64,000 nt of DNA from positions 186,001-250,000 of the forward strand of contig BROI01000024.1 of NCBI GenBank assembly GCA_027923505.1, written 5' to 3'. The translations under genes and the position numbers were made by a program. This DNA comes from Mayamaea pseudoterrestris (lineage: Eukaryota > Bacillariophyta > Bacillariophyceae > Sellaphorales > Sellaphoraceae). Below the pieces are notes generated by a model. The model was not told the origin of the DNA. It searched no databases and was given only the letters and a program-made list of their open reading frames with translations. Positions 1-10,310 of the stretch are shown in pieces. Numbering within the stretch: position 1 is the stretch's first letter; every line of letters begins with the position of its first letter.

Positions 1-72
1 CATTTACGTCGTATGCAAAAGAAAGAATGATTATTATTTGCGTACGATACGTGATATTAGATGATGTCACCT

Positions 73-1578
73 TCATTTAAGGTCTTGAAACGCGTTGTCA
101 TCATCGTCATCTACATCGAAATCTCCATCATCCTCGTCATTGTCATTCATTGCATCAGACGCATCGTCGTCAACATCTTCAAACTGAGTTCCCTCAGCAA
201 TAACGACGGCTTCATTCTCGCCGGCGGCAGCCATTCGCTGACGCGGGGCCTCGTCCACCGAGTCTTGCAAGACGACATATTCTGCTGCATTTCCGTCGCA
301 TGCCTTGGAGCATGTGTACACGGCAATATTTCCAAAGTTCATACCAGACTGTGCAAAAGCTGCTTGGAGCCCCGTCAGTGGTACATTGCTGGTGTTATCA
401 GCAGGCGTGTCAGCGTGCTTGTCAACCTCAAGTACATGGAGAAGCGAGGGTAGAATTTGAAACTCAAATACCCTTGACGCTCCGCATGAGCAAGGAGGGA
501 TTTCTTGTACAGTTCCTTTCTTGTTTGACGCATTCAACGTATGCTTAGTTACTTTGTCATTCTGCCCTGCAGTCGATAAGGGTCTGAATTTGTATGCAGT
601 GAAATAATGAGCAAAGGTAAGACCATAACGTCAAGCTTATGATCCATAATTAATAAACAGTACTCACATTGACCACATTGGGACACCCCCATATGCATAT
701 CGCAACACTTGTCGAGGAGACCGCTTCAACCGATCACTGTATGCCAACAGCGCCCGCTCCGACGCAGAAAGTCTTTCATCCCGTTCCTTTCCACCAGAGC
801 CGCCATCCGCGCCAACGCCTCTCAGAGCCGATAGAATTCCTTCATCTTCCTCCTCGGCCATGTACTTGGCTAACATGGCTTGGATCTTGTCATCTGATGT
901 TCCAGTGGACATGCCAACATCGTCGTCGTCGTCATCGTTCGCTGCATGGAGGCGTTCGGAGGGTGGCTCCAGCAAGGATGTTAGCGGAAAGGATGGAAAC
1001 TGGATTGAGCGGTTATTCGAAGTCGAATGCTGACCAAAACTCTTTACAGACGGCCTTTCCTGCTTTGTCGGCTTGTTTCTGTTTATCGTAGATGCTTCCA
1101 TAGCGGCAAGTTTGGCTTCCAAGTCATCTACCGAGTCGTCCTTCACAACGTTCCAGTCATTGTCGTCGTTCTTGGCCTCTTTGGCAACAGGAACGACATC
1201 GCTTTCACCAGTAGTTGTAGAATTTACCAGCTTTCGTCGACGACAGACTACTGTGCCACCTCCTCCGTAGCACAGTGCATTGCCCTCTAGCACGCGCGAC
1301 ATGCAGGATGCCTGGTTGCAAGCAAACACTTGCATGCATCGATCGGCCTCTACATCGTTACTGCGCTTGGGAGCAATCAAGTGAACGAGCAAATACATTT
1401 GCGCTTGGCAAATGCTGCAGCAAGGTGGTGCGTCGTTGTCATTCTGCAAATCTGGACTTTCGCCGCCAATGAAGGACGTGCGCGTTGGATCGATTGCCTT
1501 GTTCTTGGCGTAGAGAGTCGGAAGGTACAGCCGAATTTGCTCTCCCTGGTCGCTCCAGTCATCGCCTCCTGCCCACAT
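73..1578 (-). CDS. PDCD2: PDCD2/TSR4-like protein
   Basis: Two exons, 1578..668 and 583..73, with an 84-base GT-AG intron, give about 473 residues. The family (PDCD2 in animals, Tsr4 in yeast) is a cytoplasmic chaperone for ribosomal protein uS5 during 40S biogenesis. The N-terminus begins MWAGGDDW. It carries CSICQAQMYLLVHL followed by a second Cys pair, the zinc-binding treble-clef pattern of the family. The conserved C-terminal domain begins near QVLRYAYGGVPMW. It continues across the splice junction into EIPPCSCGASRVFEFQILP and ends before an acidic Asp-rich tail. The acceptor at 584 was chosen because it is the only nearby one that keeps frame between the two halves of this domain. The start at 1578 is the first ATG before the conserved N-terminus. 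A longer upstream reading has only a GTG start. Identity is sure. The acidic tail and the central Ser/Asp-rich linker (about residues 150-270) are variable. Confidence 0.88.
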
Positions 1579-1949
1579 GATTAGTTTTACCACGAGCGCT
1601 CTTTCTTTCTTCGTTGCGTAACTTTGCTTTTGGTCCAACAGAAATTCGTGTGGAAGTTTGAATGGCGACGACGGCGCGGCGACCACGAACGACGTTGGCT
1701 TCACCGGTGAGACATCAAAGATTCTTTCCCGCGACGTTCAAAATTTCGGCGTCGCCAAGCCGTTCCCATTCTAGACTGGACTTTTTTGGCAGTCATGATG
1801 TTTATAAAGTCGCCGAACGGGCGGTTGTGTGCATATATAGAGTCTACAATACAATCACAGATACGCCACTATTGCTCGGTTTGCCCCGACTCCAGATTTT
1901 CGGAGTTGTTCGAAGAATTACCATCCATCAACGCCTCCCATCCAACGTT
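1579..1949. other. divergent promoter region
   Basis: This gap lies between the PDCD2-like gene (minus) and the acidic orphan (plus). It holds TATA-like strings, TTTATAAAG near 1800 and CATATATAGAG near 1832, both about 120-150 bases upstream of the chosen ATG at 1950. The frame of the downstream gene stays open back to an ATG at 1662, so part of this gap could be coding. The residues it would add are basic and look like no known domain. Confidence 0.4.
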
Positions 1950-2987
1950 ATGAGATTTGGCGCACTTGTCAAGTCTCTTCGTAGTCTTAAACATGATCAA
2001 CATCATGATCATGGGAAGAAGGATGACTCTACCTTTGATTCGAATGATCTCTACGACATGGTCACAGTCATGGAGACAAAGGGCGATGACATTGAGCAAT
2101 CACTGAGCAAGTCCGATGACGATGAGCTACAGGATGAGTCTTTGGAAGTCATTCTACCCATCGCATGGGGGCCGTCAATAGAAGAAAGGGGCGGAGGAGA
2201 TGACGACATTTCCTCATCCGTCGGGATGATGAAAGAAAAGGAAGACGGAGAACTTGACAAGGCAATGGGGGCGGATTCAGGTCCACTCAACAACCTAGTG
2301 GTCTTCAAAGTCGAATCTGAAAGCCTTAACGAAGAGTCTTACGAGATTGCACCAGTTGACTACAACGTCCAGATTAAGGACGCGTCGTCGAGGCATCCGA
2401 TTGAGGAAATCGCCGTGATCATGCCGATGAACAGGAATCGAAGCGAGTCATGCAATGAAGAGAGTGTCGAGGTCACCGAGTCTATAAAGATTGATGACTT
2501 CGGCATGACATTTAGGGGATTATTTGACAACGATATTCAAAGGTGGCACCTGGAAGATCTGAAGAAAATATCAGAAAGGCACATTGCACTGGTGAAGGAC
2601 GCCAGCTACATACCGGGTGCAATCCTTGGTGACGATTATTTGAGTTGCATCACATCAAACATCATCAAAGCTAATGCAGATCGTCTTTCTGCTGTTCAAG
2701 ATATGATGTCAACCTTTGTTGATGCAACAAGCTCGATTGTCAATTGCTGCCAGCCGGAAATGATGCCTGCGCCAGTGAATGGAGACGACGAAAGCGTCCT
2801 CGCTATATATGAACGACAGCACTCAATTGACATGATTTCGAGCGAGATGCCAGGCGCTTTTGGAGGGTTTGATGCGGGAAAACAACTTAGGACCAAGCAG
2901 GAGGGACATAACTACGGGCGACAGCTTGTCAGGGACAGTGATGATAGCACCATCTCAACCCACTTGAGCATGCAACAGCAATTCTGA
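1950..2987 (+). CDS. acidic protein of unknown function
   Basis: A single open frame of 345 residues, not recognised. The first 40 residues are basic and His-rich (MRFGALVKSLRSLKHDQHH), followed by a long stretch rich in Asp, Glu and Ser. A short motif recurs: SESLNEESYEI near residue 127 and SESCNEESVEV near residue 170. The last 150 residues look folded, with predicted helices around LEDLKKISERHIALV and AVQDMMSTFVDATSSIV. There are no membrane segments. I chose the ATG at 1950 because TATA-like sequences lie just upstream. An in-frame ATG at 1662 would add 96 residues. The coding nature is supported by frame length and amino-acid composition only. Function is unknown. Confidence 0.6.
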   Translation: MRFGALVKSLRSLKHDQHHDHGKKDDSTFDSNDLYDMVTVMETKGDDIEQSLSKSDDDELQDESLEVILPIAWGPSIEERGGGDDDISSSVGMMKEKEDGELDKAMGADSGPLNNLVVFKVESESLNEESYEIAPVDYNVQIKDASSRHPIEEIAVIMPMNRNRSESCNEESVEVTESIKIDDFGMTFRGLFDNDIQRWHLEDLKKISERHIALVKDASYIPGAILGDDYLSCITSNIIKANADRLSAVQDMMSTFVDATSSIVNCCQPEMMPAPVNGDDESVLAIYERQHSIDMISSEMPGAFGGFDAGKQLRTKQEGHNYGRQLVRDSDDSTISTHLSMQQQF

Positions 2988-3093
2988 TTGCGATTGAGAA
3001 GTAGGGGATAGCATTTTAGTAGTAGGGGGAGTGGGGACATTTAAGCTACTTTTTAACGTGATGAAGCTTGTTTCGTTACTGTAGGTACTGTAG

Positions 3094-4288
3094 TCAATTT
3101 CGCCCTAATGCAGTGACAATCACATGTCCCACGGGGCTATCTAGTATCAGTTTAGATACAAAGACGGCAATATACACGCCCAAAATATCCATTGCGACTT
3201 GAATTGTGGTCGAACTGTGCGCCGGATCCACTCCAACTCGCTTCAGAATGAGAGGCAGCACTGCACCAAGGCAAACACTCGTGAAGACAATCGCTGAAAG
3301 AGAGGCCGTCACTGCCAGTGACTCTAGAAACGGCGTATGAAACAGTGACGCCCGCAAAAAGCCCACCAAGGAGAGAATGGCACTCAAGCAGCCTGCCATT
3401 TTCAGTTCGCGCACGAGAAATGCCTTTTGTGTCTCCTCGTTCAACGTTTCCAGCGCCAGCCCTCTAATGACTCTCACAGACGCCTGATTGCCTGCATTGC
3501 CGCCTGCTCCGACTAGCATTGTCAAGAAGAATATGACTTTTGGCGCATTGGGAGAATCAGCGCGAGAAGGCAGGTAAGCAGGTGACTGAGGCCAGATAAA
3601 CTCGCGGCATGCCACAACCCACAACCATTACCATTGCACCCAACACAATTTACGTACTAAATGGATGATTCTCCAGTAGCGCCTCATTCCTTGAAAGAAT
3701 AAACCCACTCAACGACTGCAGTACCAAGAGACCAACTAACCAGTAGGCCCGGTCGCGCAAGGCTTCACCAAAGCTCACCGACGGCTCGAGCGGACAAGCT
3801 CCATCCTCGAGCTCGTCGCACCACAGTGACGGATCATTATAAATGTCAACATCTTCGCCAAGCATATCTACTGCCGTACCATTCTTGTACTTTTCCTTGA
3901 CTTCGCGCAGTTTGCCTTCGCCTTCAAAGTTTTCCAGTACAATTCTGGAGGTTCGATGGAGGCGCTCATTTTCAACTTGTACATGTTCCAGCGACTGTTT
4001 GAGCTGATCATTCTCTCGTCGGAGGCGTTCTATTTCATTCAAAGTTTCGTCGACAGTATTAAGTGAAGATGCATGTAATTTGCTGTTTATATTCCAAGAG
4101 TATTGGCTTAGAGTGTCAAGGAATTTCCTGTTGTCACGACGGAACGACAATGGCGACGGTCGTTTCGGTGGACATTTTGCATTTGGAGGTACTTGAAACG
4201 ACAAGGATGCTCCAATCAGACAACCAAAAGATGTAGCCTGGATTAGTCTGCGTCTCGATCGACGCCGCAAGGAGCAAGGAAACGCCAT
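3094..4288 (-). CDS. plastid-targeted MgtE/SLC41-type divalent cation transporter
   Basis: Exons 4288..3658 and 3536..3094 with a 121-base intron encode about 357 residues. After the splice the sequence reads HPFIIFFLTMLVGAGGNAGN, the family signature; the next Gln completes the GNQ motif. Helices then follow to the C-terminus. The family moves Mg2+ or similar ions through a five-helix membrane domain. The N-terminus is basic (RRRSRRR), then hydrophobic (FGCLIGASLSF), then FQVPPNAK. This resembles a signal peptide with an ASAFAP-like cleavage site and transit peptide, so I infer the plastid envelope or thylakoid. Residues about 90-150 form a short coiled coil in place of the cytosolic N and CBS domains of bacterial MgtE. 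A second ATG at 4360 would bury the signal peptide, so 4288 is preferred. The ion cannot be told from sequence. Confidence 0.82.
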
Positions 4289-4373
4289 GGTGATTGTTGA
4301 AGATCTCGTCTTCGTCGCGAATGGAAGAAACCGAACGGAACAGAAGGCAAAGAGTCGCACTGGTTTTGTTCTG

Positions 4374-4381
4374 TGACGTCA
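4374..4381. promoter_or_regulatory. CRE palindrome TGACGTCA
   Basis: A perfect 8-base palindrome, the classical bZIP (CRE/ATF) site. It lies 86 bases upstream of the MgtE-type start codon and 106 bases upstream of the BDP1 start, so it could serve either divergent gene. A second perfect copy lies in the eIF5A/DPH3 promoter of this window. Confidence 0.5.
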
Positions 4382-4486
4382 CCAAGAAACGCGACGGCAA
4401 GGAAGAGCCACCATGGAATCACTCGATCGCCGTTCATCCTGGAAGCGTTACTTTGCCATCATCGCTTGATCTCATAAATATATAGC

Positions 4487-6160
4487 ATGTCATCTCCAAC
4501 ACGACCCTCAGTGCTTCCGGTGTCCAAAGCAGGTGTAAAGAAGAAGCGGCCCAACTTCCGACCAACGAGTCGACCCAAGCAAGCTGCTGCTGCTCCATCG
4601 AAACCAGCTTTTGAAGCGACCAAGCAGCAGCAGCAGCAGCAGCAACAGCCTCCATCTCCTCCTGAATTAGATCCTACTGAGCTATCTCAAAATAATAATG
4701 CTAAACAAATCGATGACGTGCCGCCTTCTGAGCTTGGGAAAGCTGCTATTTCTACAGAGCCTGATCAGGTCAACGAAGTAGACGAGGAAGTTCAATTTCC
4801 GCATGGTTCAAACCATGATCAACAACAAGATGAAGACATAGCTTTTTCAAAGGATGAGTTTGATCCTCTAGCTGCTTTGCAGAAACCTATTGAGTCTCCC
4901 CAAGTAGCATCTGCGAAGAAGACTGGCAAGCGCAAAAAGATTGGTGTCCCCGTTGGAGCAACGCGATTAGTTATTGAGCCTCCTCCCGACAACATGCAGC
5001 AGCAGCAGCAGTCAATCCATTCGGTCAATGAGGCATTCGCGGAACCTGTACAAGTATCGGCAGCAGCTGGATTACCTGGATTTGCTGCTGCTGCCCCTAT
5101 TCCTCCAATCCTTCCAGTGGCAGATCCAAACGTACCAACCATGGCCAACTTTTGCAGCACGTTTCGAACCAAACGGACGAAACGAGACAAGAATGACGCT
5201 GCATCTGCTACAAAATCAACCAAGCAGGGTCAAGCACTTTCTACTGCTTTCAACGAAACGAGCGAAGCAAGTATTACGGAAAGTGCGCCGTCGGCGCCGC
5301 AGGTTCAAGTCATCAATGGTGAAATTGTGTTGAACGAATCTTCCATTATTGTCGCTGGTACAACACCAGCTGGATCAGGCCAACTGGCTGATACCGACGA
5401 CTTTACCGTTGTGGAGGAGGAAGCCCAGCTTGCCGTTGTTGGTGCCTCGTACAATTCCTTTGTTTCGCGGCGCGCTCCGCAGCACTGGACGGTGGATGAA
5501 ACCAAGCTATTCTACGACGCACTTCGGCAAGTTGGAACAGACTTTGGCACAATGGAAGCCTACTTTAACACGACGCGGACGCGCAAGCAGCTCAAGCGCA
5601 AATTTCAAATCGAGTCGACCAAGAATCCAACGTTGATTGATAATGCGCTGAATGTGGAGTGTATGAAGGAAATTGGTATGTAACGTTATCATCCTTTTTA
5701 TTATTTATGCAGCCAAATATCGCTCCTTGCTGACTCTTTCTCCTTCCGACTTGTTGCCACAGACATGTCAGTGTTCAACGTTACAGAGGAAGACCATGCA
5801 GTGGTGGCTGCGGCTGCTCAAGCGAGACAGTTAGTGGCCGCACAAATAGTAGACGCGGATGAAAATATGCAGATGGAGTTGTCGGTTGAGACGGCCATAT
5901 CCAAGGAAGGCTTTGCGCATTCCAACGAGAACGAAAGCTCGGAAATTGTGGTACGAAAAGCACTTACGACAAGTGCTCTCGATAGTGTGGCCGCTACAAG
6001 TGAGCCTATGATTCATGTCGATGCTCCTCCTGACGACCCACTCTTCATGCTGGGTACCATTGCTGACAAGCCGACGATTGCTACAACCGTGCAGCCAAAG
6101 CGCACCACGTCGAAGCCCAAATTTCGAGCAAAGCCACGCGCACTGCCTCGACGAAAGTGA
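4487..6160 (+). CDS. BDP1: TFIIIB subunit BDP1 (B'')
   Basis: Exons 4487..5675 and 5763..6160 with an 87-base intron give about 528 residues. The diagnostic region is the SANT/Myb domain, beginning about residue 328: QHWTVDETKLFYDALRQVG, then TDFGTMEAYF, then RTRKQLKRKFQIE. This is the conserved core of BDP1, which binds BRF and TBP on RNA polymerase III promoters. The N-terminal half is low-complexity, with a CAG-encoded glutamine run near residue 47, typical of the divergent flanks of this protein. The C-terminus is short and basic (RTTSKPKFRAKPRALPRRK). The intron lies just after the SANT domain and has a GTATGT donor and a CACAG acceptor. The gene is nuclear by function. A 5S rRNA gene, a Pol III target, lies about 4 kb away, probably by chance. 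Confidence 0.88.
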
Positions 6161-6275
6161 GAGGCTGATTGATTGTCGCTCAAGAAAGGCCAAGTCAACC
6201 GAAAAATAGAACACACTTATATTATGAATTGCTCCAGAACAGCATTAGATGATCATGAAATTACTCGCCGTACAG

Positions 6276-7055
6276 TTAGTGGCGATGATTGTAGTCCACA
6301 AACGCAAGGAGCCAGCGACGCGGAACAAACGGGATGACCCAATTGGTGAAGAAGCTAAGCTTGTATTCATTGATCACCATGAGCTTGTCCCTGATCATGG
6401 CATCGTAGCCTAGCCGAGCAACGCGAGTCGGGCCATCGACAATGGTCTTGCTTGTCTTTATACCATTCATGTCCTTGTCGGACGCTTCGGTTAAATCAAC
6501 AAAGCCAGGGCACAAAGCCGTGCAAGTGACACCCTTCTTTTCTAGTTCCTGGTCGATGGCTTGCGAAAATGATGTGATGAATGCTTTGGTCGCATGGTAG
6601 ACTGCACGGTTGGGTCCCGGAATGAATGAGGCAAAAGAGCTGACCATTAAAATCTTGCCCCCGCCTCGCTCCACCATTTGCTTGGCAAAAAGATGGGTGA
6701 GTGCAACGTAGGAAATCACGTTTAGGACGATCATGTCAATGTCTTCCTTCAAGTCGCGCTCGAGAAGATCTCCATTCCCACCAACTCCAGCATTGTTAAT
6801 CAAGTAATCAACTTGTAATTTGCGTTTCCGCACTTCGTCGTAAAGCTTTTGAGCTCCATCCATCTTGCTCAGATCGGAAGTAATGACATGTACCTTGACT
6901 CCATGAGCCTTCTCAAGTTCCGCTTTTAAAGCTTCCAAAAGCTCGGTTCGCCGCGCCGTAATGATCAAGTCGCCTCCGCTTTGTTCCACATGCGTCCTTG
7001 CGAGCGCCTTGCCAATACCAGAGGACGCGCCAGTGACGAGTGCGAGCTTGGTCAT
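6276..7055 (-). CDS. short-chain dehydrogenase/reductase, paralogue A
   Basis: An intact 259-residue classical SDR. It has the Rossmann glycine motif TGASSGIG at 8-15, NNAG at 87-90, N112, catalytic S140, and Y153-x3-K157 in YHATK. The residues ITARR (32-36), at the end of the second strand, carry the Arg pair usually linked with NADP(H) preference. The C-terminus has a hydrophobic patch (FTNWVIPFVPRRWLLAFV), which may touch membrane or form the dimer face. It is the first of three minus-strand paralogues (also 8803-9579 and 10311-11087) and is most like the third. The substrate is unknown; homologues are annotated only as oxidoreductases acting on alcohols, ketones or lipids. There is no targeting peptide, so it is probably cytosolic. 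The start is firm because the Rossmann strand begins at residue 4. Confidence 0.93.
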   Translation of the reverse strand: MTKLALVTGASSGIGKALARTHVEQSGGDLIITARRTELLEALKAELEKAHGVKVHVITSDLSKMDGAQKLYDEVRKRKLQVDYLINNAGVGGNGDLLERDLKEDIDMIVLNVISYVALTHLFAKQMVERGGGKILMVSSFASFIPGPNRAVYHATKAFITSFSQAIDQELEKKGVTCTALCPGFVDLTEASDKDMNGIKTSKTIVDGPTRVARLGYDAMIRDKLMVINEYKLSFFTNWVIPFVPRRWLLAFVDYNHRH

Positions 7056-7265
7056 GTTGTTACTTCCGAGAGCGCTTATTTGTTATTATGAAGCTTACAG
7101 TCGCTCTTGGAAATGCTTCGAGGATGTCGAAGGAGTTTTCTGCGAGCCCGCGCTGACGGGAGTTTTGCGAATTTGTTTCACGTCGCATCGAAACCGTTGA
7201 CCGTTATGAGCGGTTAAAAAAGCCCGTTCGACGAAACAGTCGAATCCATCACAACGAGATCGACC

Positions 7266-8677
7266 ATGGCGGATTTAAACACCAATACGTGCGCCATTTG
7301 CATGGACTCTCTTTGGTCGGGCGAACCCGTGGGCGCCTACGCACCTTGTGGTCACGTGTTCCACGTTCAGTGCGGAGAAGAATGGCGACGCTCTCGAGCG
7401 TACGGCGATTGTCGCTGTCCACTCTGCAACGCTTCGACGGCATCCTTTTGCCGCATCTTTATCGATGCCACTGCAATTGAACAAGAGGACGATGATTTGA
7501 GCTTGAGTGATGATGAAGCTGAAAATGACGAGTACCAAATGGAATCAGAGGCTGCGTCAGCTGTTGAGCAAATTCCGTTGGAGGATAATGACCAAATGAA
7601 CGATGAAGAGAAAATGAACGTAATCACCATCGACGACGACGAGGAGAACGACAAGCCTACTACAAAGACAACTGAATGCTTGTCTTCAAACGAGTCCGCG
7701 TCTATTAGCAGCGATCGATACAAGAAGAAAGCCAAGCATCTCAAGCGAACATTGACGGCATTGCAAGCCAAGCACGACAAGACTCTTTCAACTTTACACG
7801 GGCTTCGCGACACTTGTCAGGAGTTACAAGAACGAATTGACGAGCTCGAAAGCGAGCAAGAAGATTTGGAAGCCTCTAATCATCAGCAACAACTAGAGCT
7901 GGAAGGAATGAGACTTGAGAAGGCGAAACTTGCTAGAAATTTGGACGAACATATAAACGCTCTTCATGCTGCTGTGGACCGCGCCAAAAAGGCCGAAAGT
8001 AGTCTCAAAACGGCACGAGAGGAACACCAGATACTATTGAAGCGAGAAAGCAAGAATAAAATGTCTGAATTGGAGCAAATTGTTGCCGACAGCAGAAAGC
8101 TCAAAGAAGATAACCGGCAACTAAAAACCAGGCTTGATAAGTGTGAGAGAGCACGTGACGAGCTACTGGAAGCCAGTCGGAAACGATCAGCGAATCAATT
8201 AGGGTCGCATCAACAAATACCAGAGGCAACACCAACACACCGCCAGGATCGCCCAAGGAAGATTGCGAAAGCCCTTTCCCAGATGCATCAGGCGCATCAT
8301 CGTGAAAGCGGCGGCAGGCGACCAGCTACCACAAGCGACGTCGAGCCTGCTAAGCAATGCTACGGCATAGTTTCTGAAAATGCAATCCGCATGAAAAGAG
8401 CCAGTGACAAGGTAATTAATTCGAGTTCATCAAATGCGCTGAAACTACTCAACGACGACGGGTTGCATGGCACGGAACACTCCAAAGAGAACGACAAACG
8501 AACAACTGACGATCATTACAAAAAGCTTCTTATACCGAAGATGAGAGTTGGTAAGATGTGTCTCGCAATTTGCCGCATATCAGCATTCTTTCAAGTCACT
8601 CACTCTTGCTCTCGCCTTCAGCGACTACCGGTAGTAGCCGGCCAAGGCAACAAACTTTAAAGTTCCATCAACGGTAG
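7266..8677 (+). CDS. RING-H2/coiled-coil ubiquitin ligase, TRAIP-like
   Basis: Exons 7266..8550 and 8622..8677 with a 71-base intron give about 446 residues. The N-terminus is a complete RING: C9, C12, C28, H30, H33, C36, C51 and C54, with the E2-facing Trp at 40. An acidic linker follows, then a coiled coil over about residues 150-300, then a basic disordered tail. A RING followed by a long coil is the TRAIP (TRAF-interacting protein) layout. TRAIP is a nuclear E3 that ubiquitinates stalled replisomes. I prefer the spliced end, which finishes RPRQQTLKFHQR. Read-through of the intron would end in an unrelated hydrophobic tail. The spliced tail faintly resembles a PCNA-binding peptide but lacks the full spacing. 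RING assignment is sure; TRAIP orthology is tentative. Confidence 0.75.
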
Positions 8678-8802
8678 TCGACGTTTAGACACTTTGCATG
8701 CAATGTATACACTGATAAATGAGTTTAATTTAAGATATGAATCCTAATGGCTACTAATCTTTTATATGCACTATGCACCTTTCAATCGTCAACCGCCCAT
8801 GC

Positions 8803-9579
8803 TCATTTTTTGTGGAGGAAATCCAAAACCATCAAGAGCATGCGACGGGGCAAAAAAGGAATGACCCAGTTCACAAGGAACGAGAGGCTATAATCGCTAA
8901 TGACGACTGGTTTCTCCTTCATCATGGCGTTGTAACCCACGCGAGCGACTGTCTCCGGAGCCGCTGGAGGAGTCTGAACCAACAAGGTTCCATCCAATCC
9001 AGCCTTTCGGACAATGTCCGTATCGACAAATCCAGGACACAATTCGCTGACCGATACATGTTTGCCTCTAAGCTCCTGGTTAACTGCGAGAGAGAAGGAG
9101 TTGATAAACGCCTTGGTCGCGTGATAGACGGCTTGCTTCGGGCCGGGAATGAACGCGGCGACAGATCCAACATTAAGAATCTTGCCGCCACCGCGTTCAG
9201 CCATTTCCTTGGCAAACAGATGAGTCAACGTGACGTACGAGACAATGTTGAGAACAATCATGTTGATATCGTCCTGCAACTCGCGCTCGATCACATCACC
9301 CTGACCACCAACACCAGCATTGTTAATAAGGTACTCAATCTCAAGTCCTTGCTTTTTGATTTCATCATACAACTTTTGCGCTCCATCCATCTTGCTCAAG
9401 TCAGCGGGAATGGTGTGGACTTTGACGTTGAACTCCTTCTCAATCTCCTCCTTTGTTTTGTCCAAACCGTCCTTGTGCTCGGCCGCAATGACAAGATCAC
9501 CGCCTTGCTTCGCGTGGTAGCGGGCCAATGCATGTCCAATTCCGGACGCAGCGCCAGTGATAAGTGCAAGCTTTGGCAT
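8803..9579 (-). CDS. short-chain dehydrogenase/reductase, paralogue B
   Basis: An intact 258-residue SDR with TGAASGIG at 9-15, NNAG near 86-89, catalytic S139 and Y152-x3-K156 (YHATK). The active-site frame GKILNVGS...FIPGP matches the two neighbours, so it arose by local duplication. It differs at the cofactor strand. Paralogues A and C have ITARR, while this one has IAAEHK at about 31-36, losing the Arg pair and gaining an acidic residue. That usually shifts preference from NADP(H) toward NAD(H), an inference from family structure rules. It also departs from the others at residues 34-60, so it is the most divergent copy. No targeting signal was seen, and the substrate is unknown. Confidence 0.93.
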   Translation of the reverse strand: MPKLALITGAASGIGHALARYHAKQGGDLVIAAEHKDGLDKTKEEIEKEFNVKVHTIPADLSKMDGAQKLYDEIKKQGLEIEYLINNAGVGGQGDVIERELQDDINMIVLNIVSYVTLTHLFAKEMAERGGGKILNVGSVAAFIPGPKQAVYHATKAFINSFSLAVNQELRGKHVSVSELCPGFVDTDIVRKAGLDGTLLVQTPPAAPETVARVGYNAMMKEKPVVISDYSLSFLVNWVIPFLPRRMLLMVLDFLHKK

Positions 9580-9984
9580 GTTGATTTACGAGGTGTGTTT
9601 TGTCTCGAGCAAACAGATTTGTGGCTTGAAAGTAGCACTTTTTGTGCAAGGTATCGCGAACAATAGAAAGAAGGCGTTGTCGAAAGATGTCCGCAAGACG
9701 GCCGTCTAACGAACAACCAACAAGAAGTCATCGTTCTCATCCGTCACAATCGAACTCTTTTGGCGAGTGTCTTGCCCGCAACGGTGCGACATTTACTGCA
9801 GCACCTTTGAAGGCCAACTGCTCCAAATAAGATGCAGCTGTCGGTGAGGGGAAATATTTGTGTTCATATGCAAAGGCCTCTGCTTCCCCATTTTACTCGA
9901 ACTATTTGTACAAAATTGTAGACCGATACGGTATTTTGGAAGGATTTGTCTTTCCAGTTGAGTTGGTAACAACAAGTAATGTAG
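9580..9984. other. intergenic stretch upstream of the 5S rRNA gene
   Basis: About 400 bases between the start of SDR paralogue B and the promoter of the 5S gene. Short open frames here have no recognisable content and no coding composition. Apart from the expected promoter of paralogue B I see nothing. Confidence 0.5.
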
Positions 9985-9994
9985 TTTATATACT
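9985..9994 (+). promoter_or_regulatory. TATA-like box of the 5S rRNA gene
   Basis: TTTATATACT ends 21 bases before the inferred first base of the 5S transcript. That is the usual position for an upstream TATA element of 5S genes in plants, fungi and some protists. Position and sequence agree; function is inferred. Confidence 0.5.
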
Positions 9995-10014
9995 ATTTGG
10001 TCGCCGTAGTGTTC

Positions 10015-10132
10015 AGCAAGGACCATACAGCGCTGACAGCACCGCATCCCGTCTGCTCTGCGAAGTTAAGCAGCGCCTGGCCTGGTTAGTACTACGGTGG
10101 GGGACCACGTTGGAATCCCAGGTGTTCTTGTT
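10015..10132 (+). rRNA. 5S ribosomal RNA
   Basis: A complete 118-base 5S rRNA, recognised from the conserved internal blocks GAAGTTAAGCAG, GCCTGGTTAGTACT and the C-box-like GTGGGGGACC. The ends were set by the closing stem. AGCAAGGAC at 10015-10023 pairs over nine positions (two or more G-U) with GTTCTTGTT at 10124-10132. An upstream TATA-like box and a downstream T-run complete a Pol III unit. The gene stands alone between two dehydrogenase genes. It is not part of an rDNA unit or a visible tandem array. It looks functional because the stem pairs throughout and the internal control blocks are intact. Copy number in the genome cannot be judged here. Confidence 0.93.
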
Positions 10133-10139
10133 TATGCTC

Positions 10140-10144
10140 TTTTT
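10140..10144 (+). terminator. RNA polymerase III T-run terminator
   Basis: Five consecutive T bases lie eight bases after the inferred 3' end of the 5S rRNA. This is the standard Pol III stop signal on the coding strand. Confidence 0.6.
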
Positions 10145-10310
10145 ATGCTTCATCCTTTCTTATACAAGCACTATGATATGTAATTTATGATACGACTAAT
10201 GTATGTATACACAGTTCCGCTAATACAACCTCTTTTCTGTTCCAGTTGCATGTATCATTGCTATGAAATCCTATGCAGTGCCTCATACTCTCTCCGGTAT
10301 GGATCGTCTC

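Noticed and set aside
4487-10132. Functional pairing of BDP1 with the nearby 5S rRNA gene.
   Set aside because: BDP1 acts in trans on all Pol III genes. Distance of 4 kb with other genes between gives no reason to see more than chance.
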